The notes under the pieces are model-generated. The model made no database searches. It saw nothing but the letters and a program-made list of their open reading frames with translations, and was not told the origin of the DNA. A program made the translations under genes and the position numbers. A stretch of DNA of 64,000 nucleotides, taken from positions 124,001-188,000 of the forward strand of contig JALQPE010002004.1 of assembly GCA_030407315.1 (NCBI GenBank), written 5' to 3'. The stretch comes from Asparagopsis taxiformis. Its lineage: Eukaryota; Rhodophyta; Florideophyceae; Bonnemaisoniales; Bonnemaisoniaceae. Numbering within the stretch: position 1 is the stretch's first letter; every line of letters begins with the position of its first letter. Shown here piece by piece: positions 42,850 to 56,600 of the stretch.

Positions 42850-43199
42850 TCGTATCGAAATTGCTATCCACTTGCCCAAAGTATTGCTACTACGTTGACC
42901 CGTTCATGGTGGCGACACGGTCATTGGCTAGTCCCATAGATAAGTAATGCTGATAACAATTGACTGAATTGTGCTAGCTAATACCCGCTCTGATGCAAGT
43001 AGATCTGGCCCCTGTTCCGTCTAGGTTATGTTGCGATACTGTTGTCCATCAGACGCATAACTGTCTTCTTGAAATTTTTTGCCCTAAGGATCCAAGGAGG
43101 GTAACGTTATTCGAAATTAAGAAGTCCTCGTGTACCTTGGTGGTACCTATAAGTGATGACTACTGTTGCACCTTGACCAGTTCTTCAGGCAATTCGGTG
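42850..43199. other. Intergenic, nothing recognised
   Basis: AT-rich 3' flank of AHCY leading into decayed Sel1 sequence. Confidence 0.4.
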
Positions 43200-45540
43200 T
43201 TATCATCACCTAAATTTTTTGTTTAGGTTAGCTATAGCAGCAGCCCTCGCGCTCTTATAGGATTCCAGCTCATCTACGTCGCCACACCACTCTTTGCTCA
43301 TGTACTCTGCACTCTGACGATCACTCTTGCAAATCCAGACATTGAAAAATTTATATGATCTGCTATGCAATTTTACTCCGTCTTCGTTGTTTCGAGTCCA
43401 TGTATGCCGGTATGTATTTTTGTAGCCAAGCTCACGTTATTGCCGAAATAATTTCACAGTTAGATCCATTCGCTATACGGCAAGCAATGGGTTATTCATC
43501 AACCCTGATTTTCCTTCAGCAATCATTCTTGCCAGATCTACGAGCAAGTTATTCTTTGTGCGTCAGTTTCTCGAATGGTCGAAGTTCATCTGACATAGAG
43601 TAATAACGCTGTCTTTGACCGGTTTCCTTGCCAAATGCATTAGCTCACTAGTTTCCCGCATTCAATTTAAGAGTCATGCACAATTCAACAATGAGAATGT
43701 CCTGGTCACCTGGTCCTTCAACCGGGAAAATTTCTGCAAAACCATGGTGCTCACATCATTCGATTTCTCAATATACATTTCACACAGCAATGGGGAAAAA
43801 AAGTTTTTCGGTGCTCATGATGCATCACGAATCATTGCTGTTGCTAGATTCGCTAGTTCGTACCAGGAGCAGATACTTGCATCAACGCTCTCCTTGCATA
43901 GTTCGAAGGCTCGAACAACATCAGTACCAAAGCCCCGAGTTCATACCAACAATATTTCTGCTGAGACCACGTTTGCCTCAGGACTTCGTGTTATGTCGCT
44001 ATCATTTCACATATTTAAGCTGTTTGTCAAAACTTCTTTTCCATCTCCCTCGGAATAGGGATTGTTGCCCTGTCATTTGATAGATCTGCGAGACGATTGA
44101 TCCTGCACTTAGCAACACCTCTGTGAAATGTTTGCCCAGATCCAAAGCTCGATCGACGTCTCCCGATATTTTCACTTGCAGAAATGAACTTTCCAACAAG
44201 GTTGATGATCGCTTTCAAACACTTTCCTTGCTCAGCGCTAGCTTGTAGAAGCCTCTCCCCTGCTGATATGTTCTGCTATTGTTTGCATCCTCCAAGCGCC
44301 CAAGGCACACCAGATTTACCACGCAGAAACGGTCGAGTTCTGATTTATTGTTTTCCGGTACACTTCCAGCGCGTAATCAATATCCTTCTCAAAGTCTTCT
44401 GCTCCTGACAGCAGTATTTTCAGGAAACTGGAAACCACATAAATGTCCCATTCTCGACTCATAGCTTCTACAGTCGTACAACGAGCACAATATGCTCCTC
44501 TATCCCTAAATCCCATAACTAAACTCCTAACAAAGATCGTTAATGACGCCAAAATACTGATCTGCACGACGGAAATATCTCTTGTACTACGCCATAATCT
44601 CCACGTCCCATTTGACCTCTGCAGCTCCAGTCAACGGAATTTCTCCGATGCCAAAGACGGCAGCGAAGTCGGTGTTTTGATTTATGTGCCTCTCATAGCG
44701 CTGTACTCTGAGCATCTCATTTCTTACAATTCTCTGCTTTCTTGATAACACATTTTTCGGTAGATCCAGGTTGTAGCTTTTGCATACGCTTCCTTCATAA
44801 ATAGATTCTCAATAAAGAGTCAAAACAGAACCACTGTCCGTCGTTGTCAAGCGTTTCTACTTCCAACAGGATCGATAGAGAGTGGCCGTTGCGTATCTAT
44901 CGTTATGCTTATCAATATAATACCCCACATTTGTCTCCCTAATATCACGTTCTACTCGAATCGTAGTGACAGCCTTTTTTCTTCACTTTTCTTTTCGATA
45001 CATAGTTCCAATGGTTTAAATTCGAAGTCTTAGTCGCTTGCAACATTTTCTGACCCACACACTAAAAGTTCGATAAGACGCAATACTGTGAATACACATT
45101 AGTTTGTATCAGGACCATTTTGATTAGTTGCAGGGCTAGTAGAATACCCTTCTCGCTACCGTCTTGCTTTCTTACTAACAACTTCAACACGGCCATAGAC
45201 AGAGAGGGGATACAGCATAGGCGGAGCGTTTGTCGCGTCATATAGTTTTCCTCAGTAATCATTACACCTAGCTTTGAATGCTGTGTCCTGGAATGTGCAG
45301 GACTTGGTCATGCTCTATTGAAAAGTTTCTTCGTTCATAGTTCTCAATGCAATTGTAGAGCTCGAGAGACGTCGCGTATGACCCTGCCTGTTCCAGCCGG
45401 AAGCAAGTCTGTGTTTAGAGATGTTGTCATTGCAAACGTCGACGCCTTTCTGATACAAGTCAGCAGCAACTTTTCCTTAACTGCGTTTCACAAAGATATC
45501 GGCTAGTTTGAACCTAGCATCTTGTTTTTTTTGCTCTTTG
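43200..45540 (-). pseudogene. Decayed Sel1-like repeat gene
   Basis: Read on the minus strand, many segments match the algal Sel1-like repeat (LAxLLxxGAxGVxxDxxRAvxLYxRAI), but in shifting frames with stops. Clear pieces: DARFKLADIFVKR then VAADLYQKGVDVCNDN near 45500-45420; MAVLKLLVRKQDGSEKGILLAL near 45200; ATLYRSCWK near 44880; RYERHINQNTDFAA and LTGAAEVKWDVEIMA near 44700-44600; LLSGAEDFEKDIDYALEVYRK near 44400; FGTDVVRAFELCKESVDAS near 43900; NLLVDLARMIAEGKSG near 43530. Repeats are spaced near multiples of 108 nt. Sel1 proteins are helical-repeat scaffolds, for example in ER-associated degradation. The many stops and frame changes mark it as a pseudogene. Confidence 0.65.
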
Positions 45541-45869
45541 ATGCGCATTTAGAGCATATTAAGAACACGAGGCATATCTGGTACAATTTTCCCCGATAAA
45601 GAACATCTGAGAAGGGTAGTACAACACTTATGTGATTTTGTTCACCAATAATTGCTGAAACAATTGAATGGCCTCTGGATAGTGCACTTTTTGAGGCTGT
45701 TAATCATGGTCCTTGTCAACTTGTAGGGAAGTTGATATCAATGAGGTAAGCATAGTGTGATATAGGATGCCATAGTACAATTTTACATAAGTTTAACGCT
45801 CAATGAAAACGTGTGTTCTTTTTCTTATATCAAGGTTGATGTAAGTACTTCTGAATGGGCCTTGAGGAT

Positions 45870-46195
45870 GTGCATCTTCTGTATCAACCTGTGCTTTTGA
45901 ACAGCGAATACTAAGTTGGAAATTCGGGGTTGCAAGTGCGAGAGGCCAACCTGAACCAGATTTTACTCCAATTATTCTTCTTTGTCATCCGCTTTTTCCT
46001 CGTTCCTTTTCATTTGGAAGGGGTATTGTGCGTTTGGTGCTGCTCATACCACCTAAAGACTACGAACCAGATCTAGAAGTTATCTCAAGGACGATGATCG
46101 GCACATTATGCGAAAGATTCTCAAATTTATTCAGTGACAAGTCTGTTGTCACCTATTGGGGGAAATGGTATCGCCATATCCAAGTGTTAGTTTGA
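45870..46195 (+). pseudogene. Open segment without a start, gene remnant
   Basis: About 105 codons are open and protein-like: FEQRILSWKFGVASARGQ, then PIILLCHPLFPRSFSFGRGIV, then LVLLIPPKDYEPDLEVIS and LCERFSNLFSDKSVVTYWG, ending in a stop at 46195. No ATG or good splice acceptor is evident at the 5' end. Family not recognised. It may be a final exon or a fragment. Confidence 0.3.
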
Positions 46196-47608
46196 AAATA
46201 AATTTATCTCAAAGTTTTACTGGGCCGCTAAAAACCTGCATGCCTTTCTCAAAATATCTCGAGTGGTGTTCCAAGTTATGACTGGGCCTAGTCGGTTTAC
46301 CAACTTCAGGGCATGCGAAAAATAGTGCAATTCTAAAGTTTTGAATAAATTCGAGGACAGCTCATATATTATTTCACATCAAGAGGGAGATATGGAGCTA
46401 CAGCTTTGAAAATAACACACTGTACAGTACATCATACGGAAGCTTAGTACTGTAACATAGGCTGCGTCCTTCCTCACAATCTGCATCTAAATTGAAAATT
46501 TGTCGACCCAAAGATGTTGGCGATAATTTGTGTACAGCGTTGCAGCAAGATGCTTGTGCATACAGTTGCATATGCGCATGAGAAAACGTCACCTTGTGGT
46601 GTTCCATCGCAACGATGGATTCCATTCCTGTGTGATCCTGTAAATTGCATAGATGAGGGGTTGCGGGCGCTGGATGTCGGTTCTCTGTGCGAGATCCACC
46701 GATATTTTAAAGTCATGATTGACACATGAGATGGAAATTGGAATAAACAACTGCACGGCGAACCTTGCCGTGTGCACCATCGTGCGTTCTGTACCGTGAA
46801 CCGGAGGGGTTGATGACGTGGATACAGTTCAGCTGCCTGTAAGAACACTCGATGACAAGATCCTGTCGATATTCTCGTAATTTGGGAGATACAGCCAGTG
46901 TGATTCTAACTGTGACTCTGTGTAGAACGTACAGACCAAAGCATCCAAAGCGGAAAGTCCAATTAGTAACCCAACAAATATCTCTACCGTAGGTGTGACT
47001 TCGATAGTTGAATGGTCGAGGGCGTAGATATCTCTCACATCAGGTCTACGCTTAGCCACATAAGAGTTTTCATATCCAAGACGACACCACTCGCTTGAAA
47101 TTGCGCACACGATACGTCAGTACTTTGGTGTCATTGCATCAAGAAACAGAGCTTTCAATACTGCAAATCTATTGGAGGCGCTCTCGATACAAACCTTGAA
47201 AGTTACCAATCATTCAACAGTTTTCCCGCCTTCCTATCGACCACCATTAGACACGTTTCCCAATTTTCGGACACGTCTCTCCATTGCGATGAAATGTCTC
47301 AATTTAAACAATTAATCATCGCTCCGCATGCGTCACGTATGCGTGCCACACACACGCGCAATAAACTTGATCCAACAGCAACCAACTCTCCCACCCTCCG
47401 CTCAATTCTTCACCACATCCGTTGTGCAACCATCCGCCTTCCAGTCTACCCACCCTGCATTCTGCGCACAACCCCCTATTTCCGCTACGACTGTCCCGTC
47501 CGCCTCAGCCCCATCTTCAATTTGATAGCCCGACACACCTGACCTTTTATCTCCGCGACGCATATCCATCTGTTGCTGCCAGTGTAAACCACAGCACTAC
47601 GTCGCAAT
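46196..47608. other. Intergenic upstream of the giant helicase gene
   Basis: 1.4 kb with no supported gene. A minus-strand frame (47110-46829) is hydrophobic in part but lacks a family match. 47220-47600 is pyrimidine/CA-rich and probably the promoter and leader of the next gene. Confidence 0.4.
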
Positions 47609-50600
47609 ATGCCCCGCACGAAAAACGGGTCTCGCAACCGTCGTGCCGATGCCGCAAACAAATCAGGTAACAATAGACCTGGTAGAAAGGCCGCATCCAG
47701 TCGCCAGCAGAAGAATCTTCAAATCTGTCATGCCTTCCAACAAGTTGGCACCTGTTCCAGAGGTGATGCGTGCCGCTTTCAGCACCCTGCACCACCCCAG
47801 TCTCAATCGGTAGACCGCTCATTATCCGAGCCCTCACGTCTCGTCGCAGATTTTGCTGCACGCATATCAGCAACCGTTCGGAACAGAAAATTTCGCCTTT
47901 CCCTTGATGATCCCCATACTCGTTCTCTGTGGATGCAAACATGGGCCGCATGTGCCTCGAGTACGAACATTCCGTACGGAGCAGATCTTATTCGTGCACT
48001 CATGAAACTACCAGATTCTACAGCTATTTTCCCACCAGTTGCACATGTTCTACAGGTGCTTCATGCAGTTAGTAAAATGTGTGCACAGAAGTCGGGGCAT
48101 GTGATGGCAACACTACAGATTGTCGCTGATGTTATCGAGAGTCGCTTGATGCATCGAGCTGATCTTGTGCCTGTTCACTCTCTGAACGTCTGTATAGATA
48201 CCGTGAAAGATCTGCGCATTGCTGTACATACAGCACTTCTTCATGTATTATCAGATGTTTACCAATCTGAAAGAGCATCTCATCTTCTCGGTCGAATGCT
48301 GTCGCTGCTGGAGCGCTACGCTCGACAACTTGAGAAGCAAGAAAATGATGGAGAGAGAAACGATGTGTATGCAAAGGAGCAAACAGCAATCGCATGGATT
48401 GGGTGGCGCAACCCGACCCTATCATGGCTGCAGTTCGGAAAATGGTTAGACATCCCTTCCGTAAGGGACGAATACGAAAGCATAGATGACTATGTTGACA
48501 AATCATGTCAACTTGTCACTATGATGACATTCTACTGGGGTGCAGGAGCCCTGTTTCCAAAATGCCGTCACAAAGGACCCGACGACCGCACATGTGACCA
48601 ACCCCTCGTTAGGTATATTCGAAACTCGAACAGGTCATGTGGCCGGAAGCTGTCCAAAGGTTCTATATGCAACTCTCCAGTTAACTGGGGTTGCTCTCGT
48701 CATAGTCATGACGCGTCATGTGCCAGATGCCTTCGTAAAATCCAAAATGGATTGGTGGGACACCCAGGGCATAGGGCATCCACAGACATCTATGATGCTG
48801 TTGTAGAACGTGAGACAAGACGCCGCGACGGATATGTATACATCGTTTCCGGTTTGAAATCGCGGAAGCCACCCTCCATAGCCCCTAATTGGAAAACTAC
48901 GTACCGTCTGAACTGCTGCGCCCTCGTCGCAGTGATCAGACTCAGTGCATCCTACCAGCCACTTTCACGCGAGAGCCGCATTGAATGGGCAGAAGTAGTT
49001 CCCGTCAATATCAAGGAAGGTTCAGTGACTGACTTTCAGAACCGGAAAAATGGTCGTATGGCATTCAGATTTCTGTCCAAGACAGATTTGTCAACTCTAG
49101 AGGTGAATTCTGAGCCACTGGAGGCCGGAACTCACCTTGCCATTATTGACCTGCAGGTTTTTGTTCCAGAGGTTATCTCCGTGTTATCTACTACTTCCGA
49201 TTCAGCATTCGGGAACCACTTGAAACAATTGCCGTTTTCTGAAAGGCTGATCGGCAGTGAGCCTCTTACGCCTATGAAGTTGGGATCTCAAAATGTCGGA
49301 GAAGTTCTTGCCGACGTTGTTGCAAGTACAGAATTGAACGTGATCAGAAAACTACCACACTATCAACAAAAAAATCTTCTCAAGGAGCTTACTGCCCTCG
49401 CAAAACGTTTCAATCTTTACGGGACTCAACTTGAGGCATTCTCTGCTGCGCTTTCGACATCTTTGCATTGTACGCAGGGGCCACCAGGTAAGTCTTTTCA
49501 GTTCTGTTTTTCTTATTCAACTCGCTCATCTATCGCAACGCATCTTTTTGGGCTAGCTATGGGAATTGTATTTTGAACATAACGTCCATGAACCAGATGA
49601 CCTGACTTTTTCGTTCTATTCAATGTGTGTCAGGAACTGGAAAATCTTATGTGGGTGTTGCACTGATTCATGCTCTTGACATTATTCGTAGCTATGCTAT
49701 TGGGGCTGGTGATACCGTGGGGCCAATTGTTGTTCTGTCATACAAGAACCATGCATTGGAGGAAATTCTTCTGGATGTACTCAAGAGTAGTAAACGAGGA
49801 GGAATATCCAGTGGATTGATCCGTTGCGGAAGGTCCGAGGATACCCGTCTAGAACAATACGGAGAGAAGTCTTCTCCAGCAGAAAGAGCAGCAGAAAAAG
49901 TCCTCACCCATCGCATTTCCTGTTTGCGCACAGTGCAGAGAGTGTCTAGAGACTGGTATTCGTTGAGCTCAATACTATCTTCTGCCTCTACAGGCGATGC
50001 GCAAAACGAGTTGAGGTCATGGAAACCAATTCACTTACAGGATGACACATTTTCCGGACATGAACCATTTGCTGTTTCGTTTATTCAAGCAGTAATTCTC
50101 AGTCTTCGATCAGACGATTCAACCGAACATAAATCTCATGAAGAAGCGTTTGAAATCCTTGCAGCGCTACCCGGAGGGTCTATTGGACTTTCTGTTGGTG
50201 AAGAATGTGCGCTTTTGGAAAAGATTAATGGACTTCAGACAGACATGGAACACTGGCATGCACCACCAGACGTTTGTAGGCCAGTATTCCTCCTGGAGAA
50301 TTGGCTAATAGGTCGTACTCCTCCTCCACGTTGCCAGGCCAATCGAGAAGGCGAGAATGGATGCCTTCTGAGTTCCCCACGTGAAGGTTCCTACTGCGTA
50401 GAACTTCATGACTGCAAATTTTCGAGACCATGCGAACGGCGGCGTATCGAGGGGATTTTGTTCTGTAATCATCACCGCTGCATGGTTGATACTGAAACTG
50501 AGAATCCATGTCCCAGACCAAGGGTTGATGACAGTACTGTTTGTCTTGAACATGCGTGCCGTTGGTGTCTTCATCTTCACCGCTCTCCGATTCTGCCAAG

Positions 50601-53600
50601 AGTTGATCAAGCATGCACAGAACATACATGTAGAGAAGATAAATGCGGCAACATGTATCTTTCCAATATGCTTCCGTTTTGTCGGAAACATTGCTGCCGC
50701 ATATGTGGTTACGCTTCAGTGAATGAGGGGATTTTCAAAGTCATGTCAGTTCGAAGAACCGAGGCCTCAGAATTCTGTGAAGACCACAAATGTATAGTTC
50801 CTGATTGTACAGGCTATCGTATCCATGATCATATGCGGCAAGATTTTTGTGGTCTTCATGCATGCGCTGTTTGTCATGGGAAGCGCCAGTTGGTCGATAA
50901 GAATATTCCTCATTCTCGAGTCTGCCCGGACCACCGCTGCAAACATGTGGACCCTGCTACGAAAGTGGAACTATGTCAATATGCAAAGGAACCTGATTCC
51001 CTCTTTTGTCGAGGTCATATATGTCAGTTCTGTCGCGATGAAAAACTTCCCTTAAATCGACAGGTAGAGGACTTTCCCCCGCGTAATGCCTGTGCTATAC
51101 ATCTGCTTTGCAGTCATATTTCCGTGCACGGTGAAATGTGCAATTCCAGAGTACCTCATCCACACCAAAAATATTGTTTGGAGCATGTCCAACGAAAGAA
51201 AGGTAAATCTCGCCTCAATGATGGCGTAGGTGTCAAGAGGCAATGTGAAGGGACTACAAGCAAAAGGAAACGGTGTAAGTCGCGAGGATTTTCCGACAGC
51301 AAAACCTATTTTTGCGATGTGCATCTCGATCAAGCCCCAGAATCTTCATCGGAATCTGAAAAGGAAGATGACTTGGAAGATGGATATGAAAGTGCTGCTT
51401 CCAAGGAAAGGGCCGTTATCGATTGGGAAGAATCAGAGGGTGAGCTGTTAAAGACTGTAAATGCTACTCTCTCGCACGATCCTTTGGAAAACCAAGAGAC
51501 TGGAGACCGAACAGTCCAAAACCAACGTTCTTCTATTGGAAATGATCTAAAGGGGTCTGATGCGGACGATTCTGTCACTTCCGAAGATACTGTCGCTTCT
51601 GAAGATACGGCCATTTGTCCTGGACTTGCGCATCCTATTGAATCATCAAATGAAGAGGTGAACAAAGATCGACCTGATGCATCAGATGCTGATTTGCGTA
51701 ATTCTGATCTCGCAACAAATGGAAAAATGTGTGGGGTGAGTGGCTCCTCTACTGGCTCACAATCCTTTTGCCCTAATCATATTGAACAGGGGAAGTCTCA
51801 AGATTTGGAAAGCCCTATCGCTGCTGAAGACGAAAAAGTATCCTCTGATTTAGCTGAATCAGACGAGGAGGATAGTTCTACTAACACAGTCTCCTCTGAG
51901 GACTCCAATCGAGGGGTGGAACGAATTGTGTTTGGTACCTGTCCTGATGAGCTAGATATCGCAAGCTCTGAATCAGACTCTAGTGGTAGCGAGCTCCCAG
52001 AACAACTGCAGCACCTCCGAGACATTGTGGGAGGCGATGAGGCATCTGGTTCAGAATCTGAAGAAGATCTAGCCCCTATTAACGATGAAAAAGAACTTAT
52101 TGGCGAGACGTTCACTAGTCAGCCGGGCGCGTGGAGCTGGAATCAGCCGCTTTCGGAACGATGGTACTCAGCTGCTGTTCTACTGCGTCGTGTTTGTATG
52201 AATGTTGATGCATTATTGAAGCTGGCTGATGGATATGTTGAGCGAGCCAGAGATGAAAGAGCAGAAGCTTCCGCATACACCTTGAAGATGGCACGGGTGA
52301 TCGGCGCCACAGTTGTTGGTGCCACGAAACGTTTGCATGCAATTCGAGCTTCAGAACCCTTCGCCATGGTTGTCGAGGAAGCCTGTGAAGTTCTCGAACC
52401 TACCCTTGTTTCTGTTCTTGCAGTGAAATCGCTTCGCAAGCTTGAATTAATTGGGGATCATCGCCAACTACCTGCTTTCGTTCAACAAAGTTGGTTTGCT
52501 TTACAGATGACCCATCCGTTTCTAAAAGTTTCTTTATTTGAACGACTTGTGAAGAGTGATGCGAACATGGGAGGAGATTCTGCATGTACAATCCTTGATG
52601 AACAACGAAGAATGCGACCAGAAATATGTGACCTTACGAGAGTTGAATATTCTGACGTTGTTGATATCCAGGATAATAAGGTTACAATCTCCCAGCTGGT
52701 TGGCGATCGAAGCCGTTCTCCCACACTCATCGAAGAGAGGAACCTTTGGCATAAGAAGGGCTCGGTTATTCCAGGCGTCAAACAGCAAGTATTTTTCTGG
52801 AATCTCGACTTTAAGGAACAACGTGCAGCTGTTGGGCTTTCGCGTTGCAATCATGGTGAAGCTGAAGCATGTGCTTCCCTTGTGAACTGGCTGATGTATT
52901 GCGGTGTACCACCTAATGCAATAACCGTTATTACGCCATACAAGGGACAAAAGCTCACCATCATCCAGGAATTACGTCGGAGAAAAAGTTCTAATCAGAG
53001 AATTACGGATGTCTTTGTTTCCACTGTAGATCGGTATCAAGGGGACGAGAATGATATCGTAATTCTATCCCTTGTGTCCACGCGACCAGGGAACCGATTT
53101 GTTGCTTTGCGGAATCGCTTTATTGTGGCGTGTTCCCGGGCACGCTTAGGTTTTTATATCCTTGGTTCTTCTCATGCTGTTTCCAAAACTGTTCGAGGAG
53201 GCGACGGTCCATCTCACTGGTGCCGACTTTTACAGGACTTGGAAATTCCTGGGAAGCCTTGCTCAACAAATCAAAACATGCGAAGTAAGAACTTTCGAAT
53301 TGGACGAAAGCTCATGTTACGTTGTCCACGACATGAGGAGATTGAAAAAGAGGTATCGAACGCTAATGAGATACCTCAAAATATCAAAGAGACTGGGAAT
53401 TTTTGTTCTATTCAGTGTTCTTTCAAGCTTCCATGGTGTGGTCATTCATGTTCACTTCCGTGTCATTCTATCTCTCGCATAGCCCATTCATCAAACTGTG
53501 AAGTTCCTGTACTACGGCCTTGTTCGCGTCATCAGAATGTATCACTTATTTGCTCCGATGTCAAGAAGGAGATGGAAAAAATGCATTCCTCGCTTGGAGA

Positions 53601-56600
53601 GGCTCTTGAAAGTTTCAAATGTGAAGTTGAGATGGAATATTACCGTTTTGACTGTTCCCATTCAGTTATGATGCCTTGTCACGCATATGATTCGCTCATG
53701 CTCGATGGGTCAAGACTTTCTCCATGCACTAGGATAGTAGGAGACTATGTGCATCCATCATGCGGGCATGTACGTGAAAAACCGAAATGCTTCGAACGTC
53801 TGAAGTGGGAAGATGAGCCTCCTCTTTGTTTTGAAAAGGTTGTTCATGAGCGCAAATGTGGTTGTAAAGCACAGATGGCTTGTCATAAAAGGATTGCAGA
53901 GCTATCAATGGATAATCCGCCTCGCTGTCAAGAAGCAGTCGTCACATCTAGACCGCGCTGTTCGCATCGTATCTCGATACGCTGCTACGAAGCGACTCTT
54001 CTTCGTGACCTTTGGTATGAAGAAGAAGGTGAGAGTATATTATCCAATCCCCCGCTTGTCATTCATGGACTCGATTATGGTCGCTCGGAGTCCGCCCTGA
54101 GCAAATTATATCCATGTTTCGACAAAATCCTTCCCACATGTGGTGTCATGACGTCATATCGCATGTCTTGTGGCCACATCAGGACTGGTCAGTGTTCAGA
54201 AGTATTTGAACTTGCAATGGGATTGAAAGATGAACCCGTCTGTAGAGACAAATGTAATTTCAAAAGCCCGATATGCGGCCACAATATTGAAGCTTCTTGT
54301 AGACTGCGAAGTATTTCTCAAAAGAATCAGGCATCTGTCTGGAGGGAGATGAAGAACGACGAAGGTGTGTTCAAGCAAGTCGCCACTGAAGCTGATATTT
54401 TAGCCGCACTTCCTATCGATTCGGATCTGAGCAAATTGAACAAGTTATGTCCCAAGTCCGTGTCAGTAATTCTAGGTTGTGGGCACGAGGTTGATGGAAT
54501 ACGTTGCTCTAATATCGGGTTGATTTTGAAATCGAAGAAGCTACCATTGTGTAGGACACGAGTTGAAATTAGCCGTTCATGTGGTCATGTTTACCAAACG
54601 ACATGCTCTCAACTTGGTGAGCAACCCCCTCCCTGTACCAACCCTGTGGATGACTGGTTTACTTTTCCGTGTGGGAAGTTAAGTCATAGGATTCAACCGG
54701 GTACATGCAGTGAACTTTCTCGGCTTCAAAATCTCACGTACCCTAAATGCGAGACCCTGGTTCGCTGTGTTCGCGCACGATGCACGCATTCTGTTGAAGT
54801 CCCATGCTATCATGAGATCGATGCCAGCATTGCTCTCCCTGGGAAGTGCCTCGACCCAGGGTCAACATCACTTATTGTCGAATCAGATGTGGACTACTGT
54901 GAGGAACGAACTGGTTTTGTGGACTGTTTAGAGCCCATTATGTACCGCAGGCAATGTGGCCATGTCGAAAGTGACGTGCCGTGCAAACTTGCTTTTGATT
55001 GGTCTGCATGCATTGAAGACCCTCCTCCATGCCAGAAGCTTGTTGAGATCGATTCTCCTCTATGCAAACATTCCCTACAAGTCTCATGTTGTTTCAAAGG
55101 AACTATGTTAGCCTTGAACCCATGGGGCGGTGAGCCACCAGAGCGCATTGTTTTACATTTAGGTGATGATGTCACTACCTGTCCAGTCGTGAATGAATAT
55201 TGTGCTCCTGTTGAACCATCTAAGCAGATGATCTCATTACTCCATTGTGGTCGCACTACACGCATGATATGGTCTTGTGGACATGAAGAAGATGTACCAT
55301 GTGAAAAGGTTTTTTCTGTAATCCACACACCCTGCACGAAGCTAGAGAGCACCCTTTGTACTACTTGTGAAAATGTCATTGAAATGAAATGCCATGAATT
55401 ACGCGATGCGTCGTTTCCCATTATCTGTAAGAATCTCGTGGAGAAGAAGTGCTCCACCTGCAAAATCAACTCAACGAAGGTCGAATGTTACCGTGAAGCG
55501 ACCTGCTGCGAAAAAGAAGTTCATGCTGATTTGTCCTGCGGACACCCAGTATCCTGGAAGTGTGGGGACGTTGATCCTCGCACTAAGGTCGATACCGAGC
55601 CTTGTATTACTTGCACACGATTGGAATGGGAAACTGCGTTGAGTAGAGTTGGAGATTTCTTGGAACATCAAAAGAAAGAGCACTCTTTGACAAGAGCTGT
55701 CAAAAACGCAATACATGCAAGTGCAGCAGAAGCAAGAATGGGTAAAGCAGAAGGCCCCAAGCAATCTGGAGTGTTCAATGCACCACTGCTCTTTGAAGAA
55801 CTGAAAACCAGAGTTCTGAATACACTTCCTTCCTCAAGTGTAGTGAATCAGAAAGATCGAACTCCTGTGGACGTTGAGCCTCTACTAAGAGCTTATTTGG
55901 ACATTGCCCAACGTCATTCAGATTTACTTGGGGAAGCTATTATTAACGAAGCAGATGACGGAATTGTTGTTGGTCCCCCTCCAGACATCTCTGATGCAGA
56001 AGGTTCGTATAACATTATATATGAGGTGATTGGCGAGGGGAACCCGAAATATGTCCTTCGTCCAGTTGAGACACAGTATGGTCGTGGGGTGCGAGGAAGG
56101 GCTCTCAACATTGAGAGACTCTATAAAGATTTCTCCGAAAGAAGCGGAGGCGACTTCAACATAGTCGTTGCAGCTGCATTGAACTACCGTTGTGCAAGTG
56201 ATGTCAAACCATTTCGACCAGAAAGGTCGGACATCAAGCATGAAAAGAATACTGCGTCCTTTGCAAAGCAAATCAGGAAACAAGATAGGAAGGCAAGGAA
56301 AGTCATGCAGCAATATATCGGAAAAGGCTTTGATTACGCTTCGAGGGCTGATGAGTCGCTTTCACATGTATATTGGATTCCAGATTGTATTGTACCTCTG
56401 TTTGAGCTGACATTGGAGCTTCAAGAGACATGTCAGGTATGTATGGAAGAGGTTTCTCGTCGGGCAGGCTGGTTCTGCCCAAATGTACACTTTCTTTGTC
56501 GCGAATGTTTCGTCAATTATGCTATGCAAGCAAAACGTCCGGATGCTATTGCCAGTGCAATTAATGAAAATGGGATGTTGCGATGTCCAGAGAGGGGATG

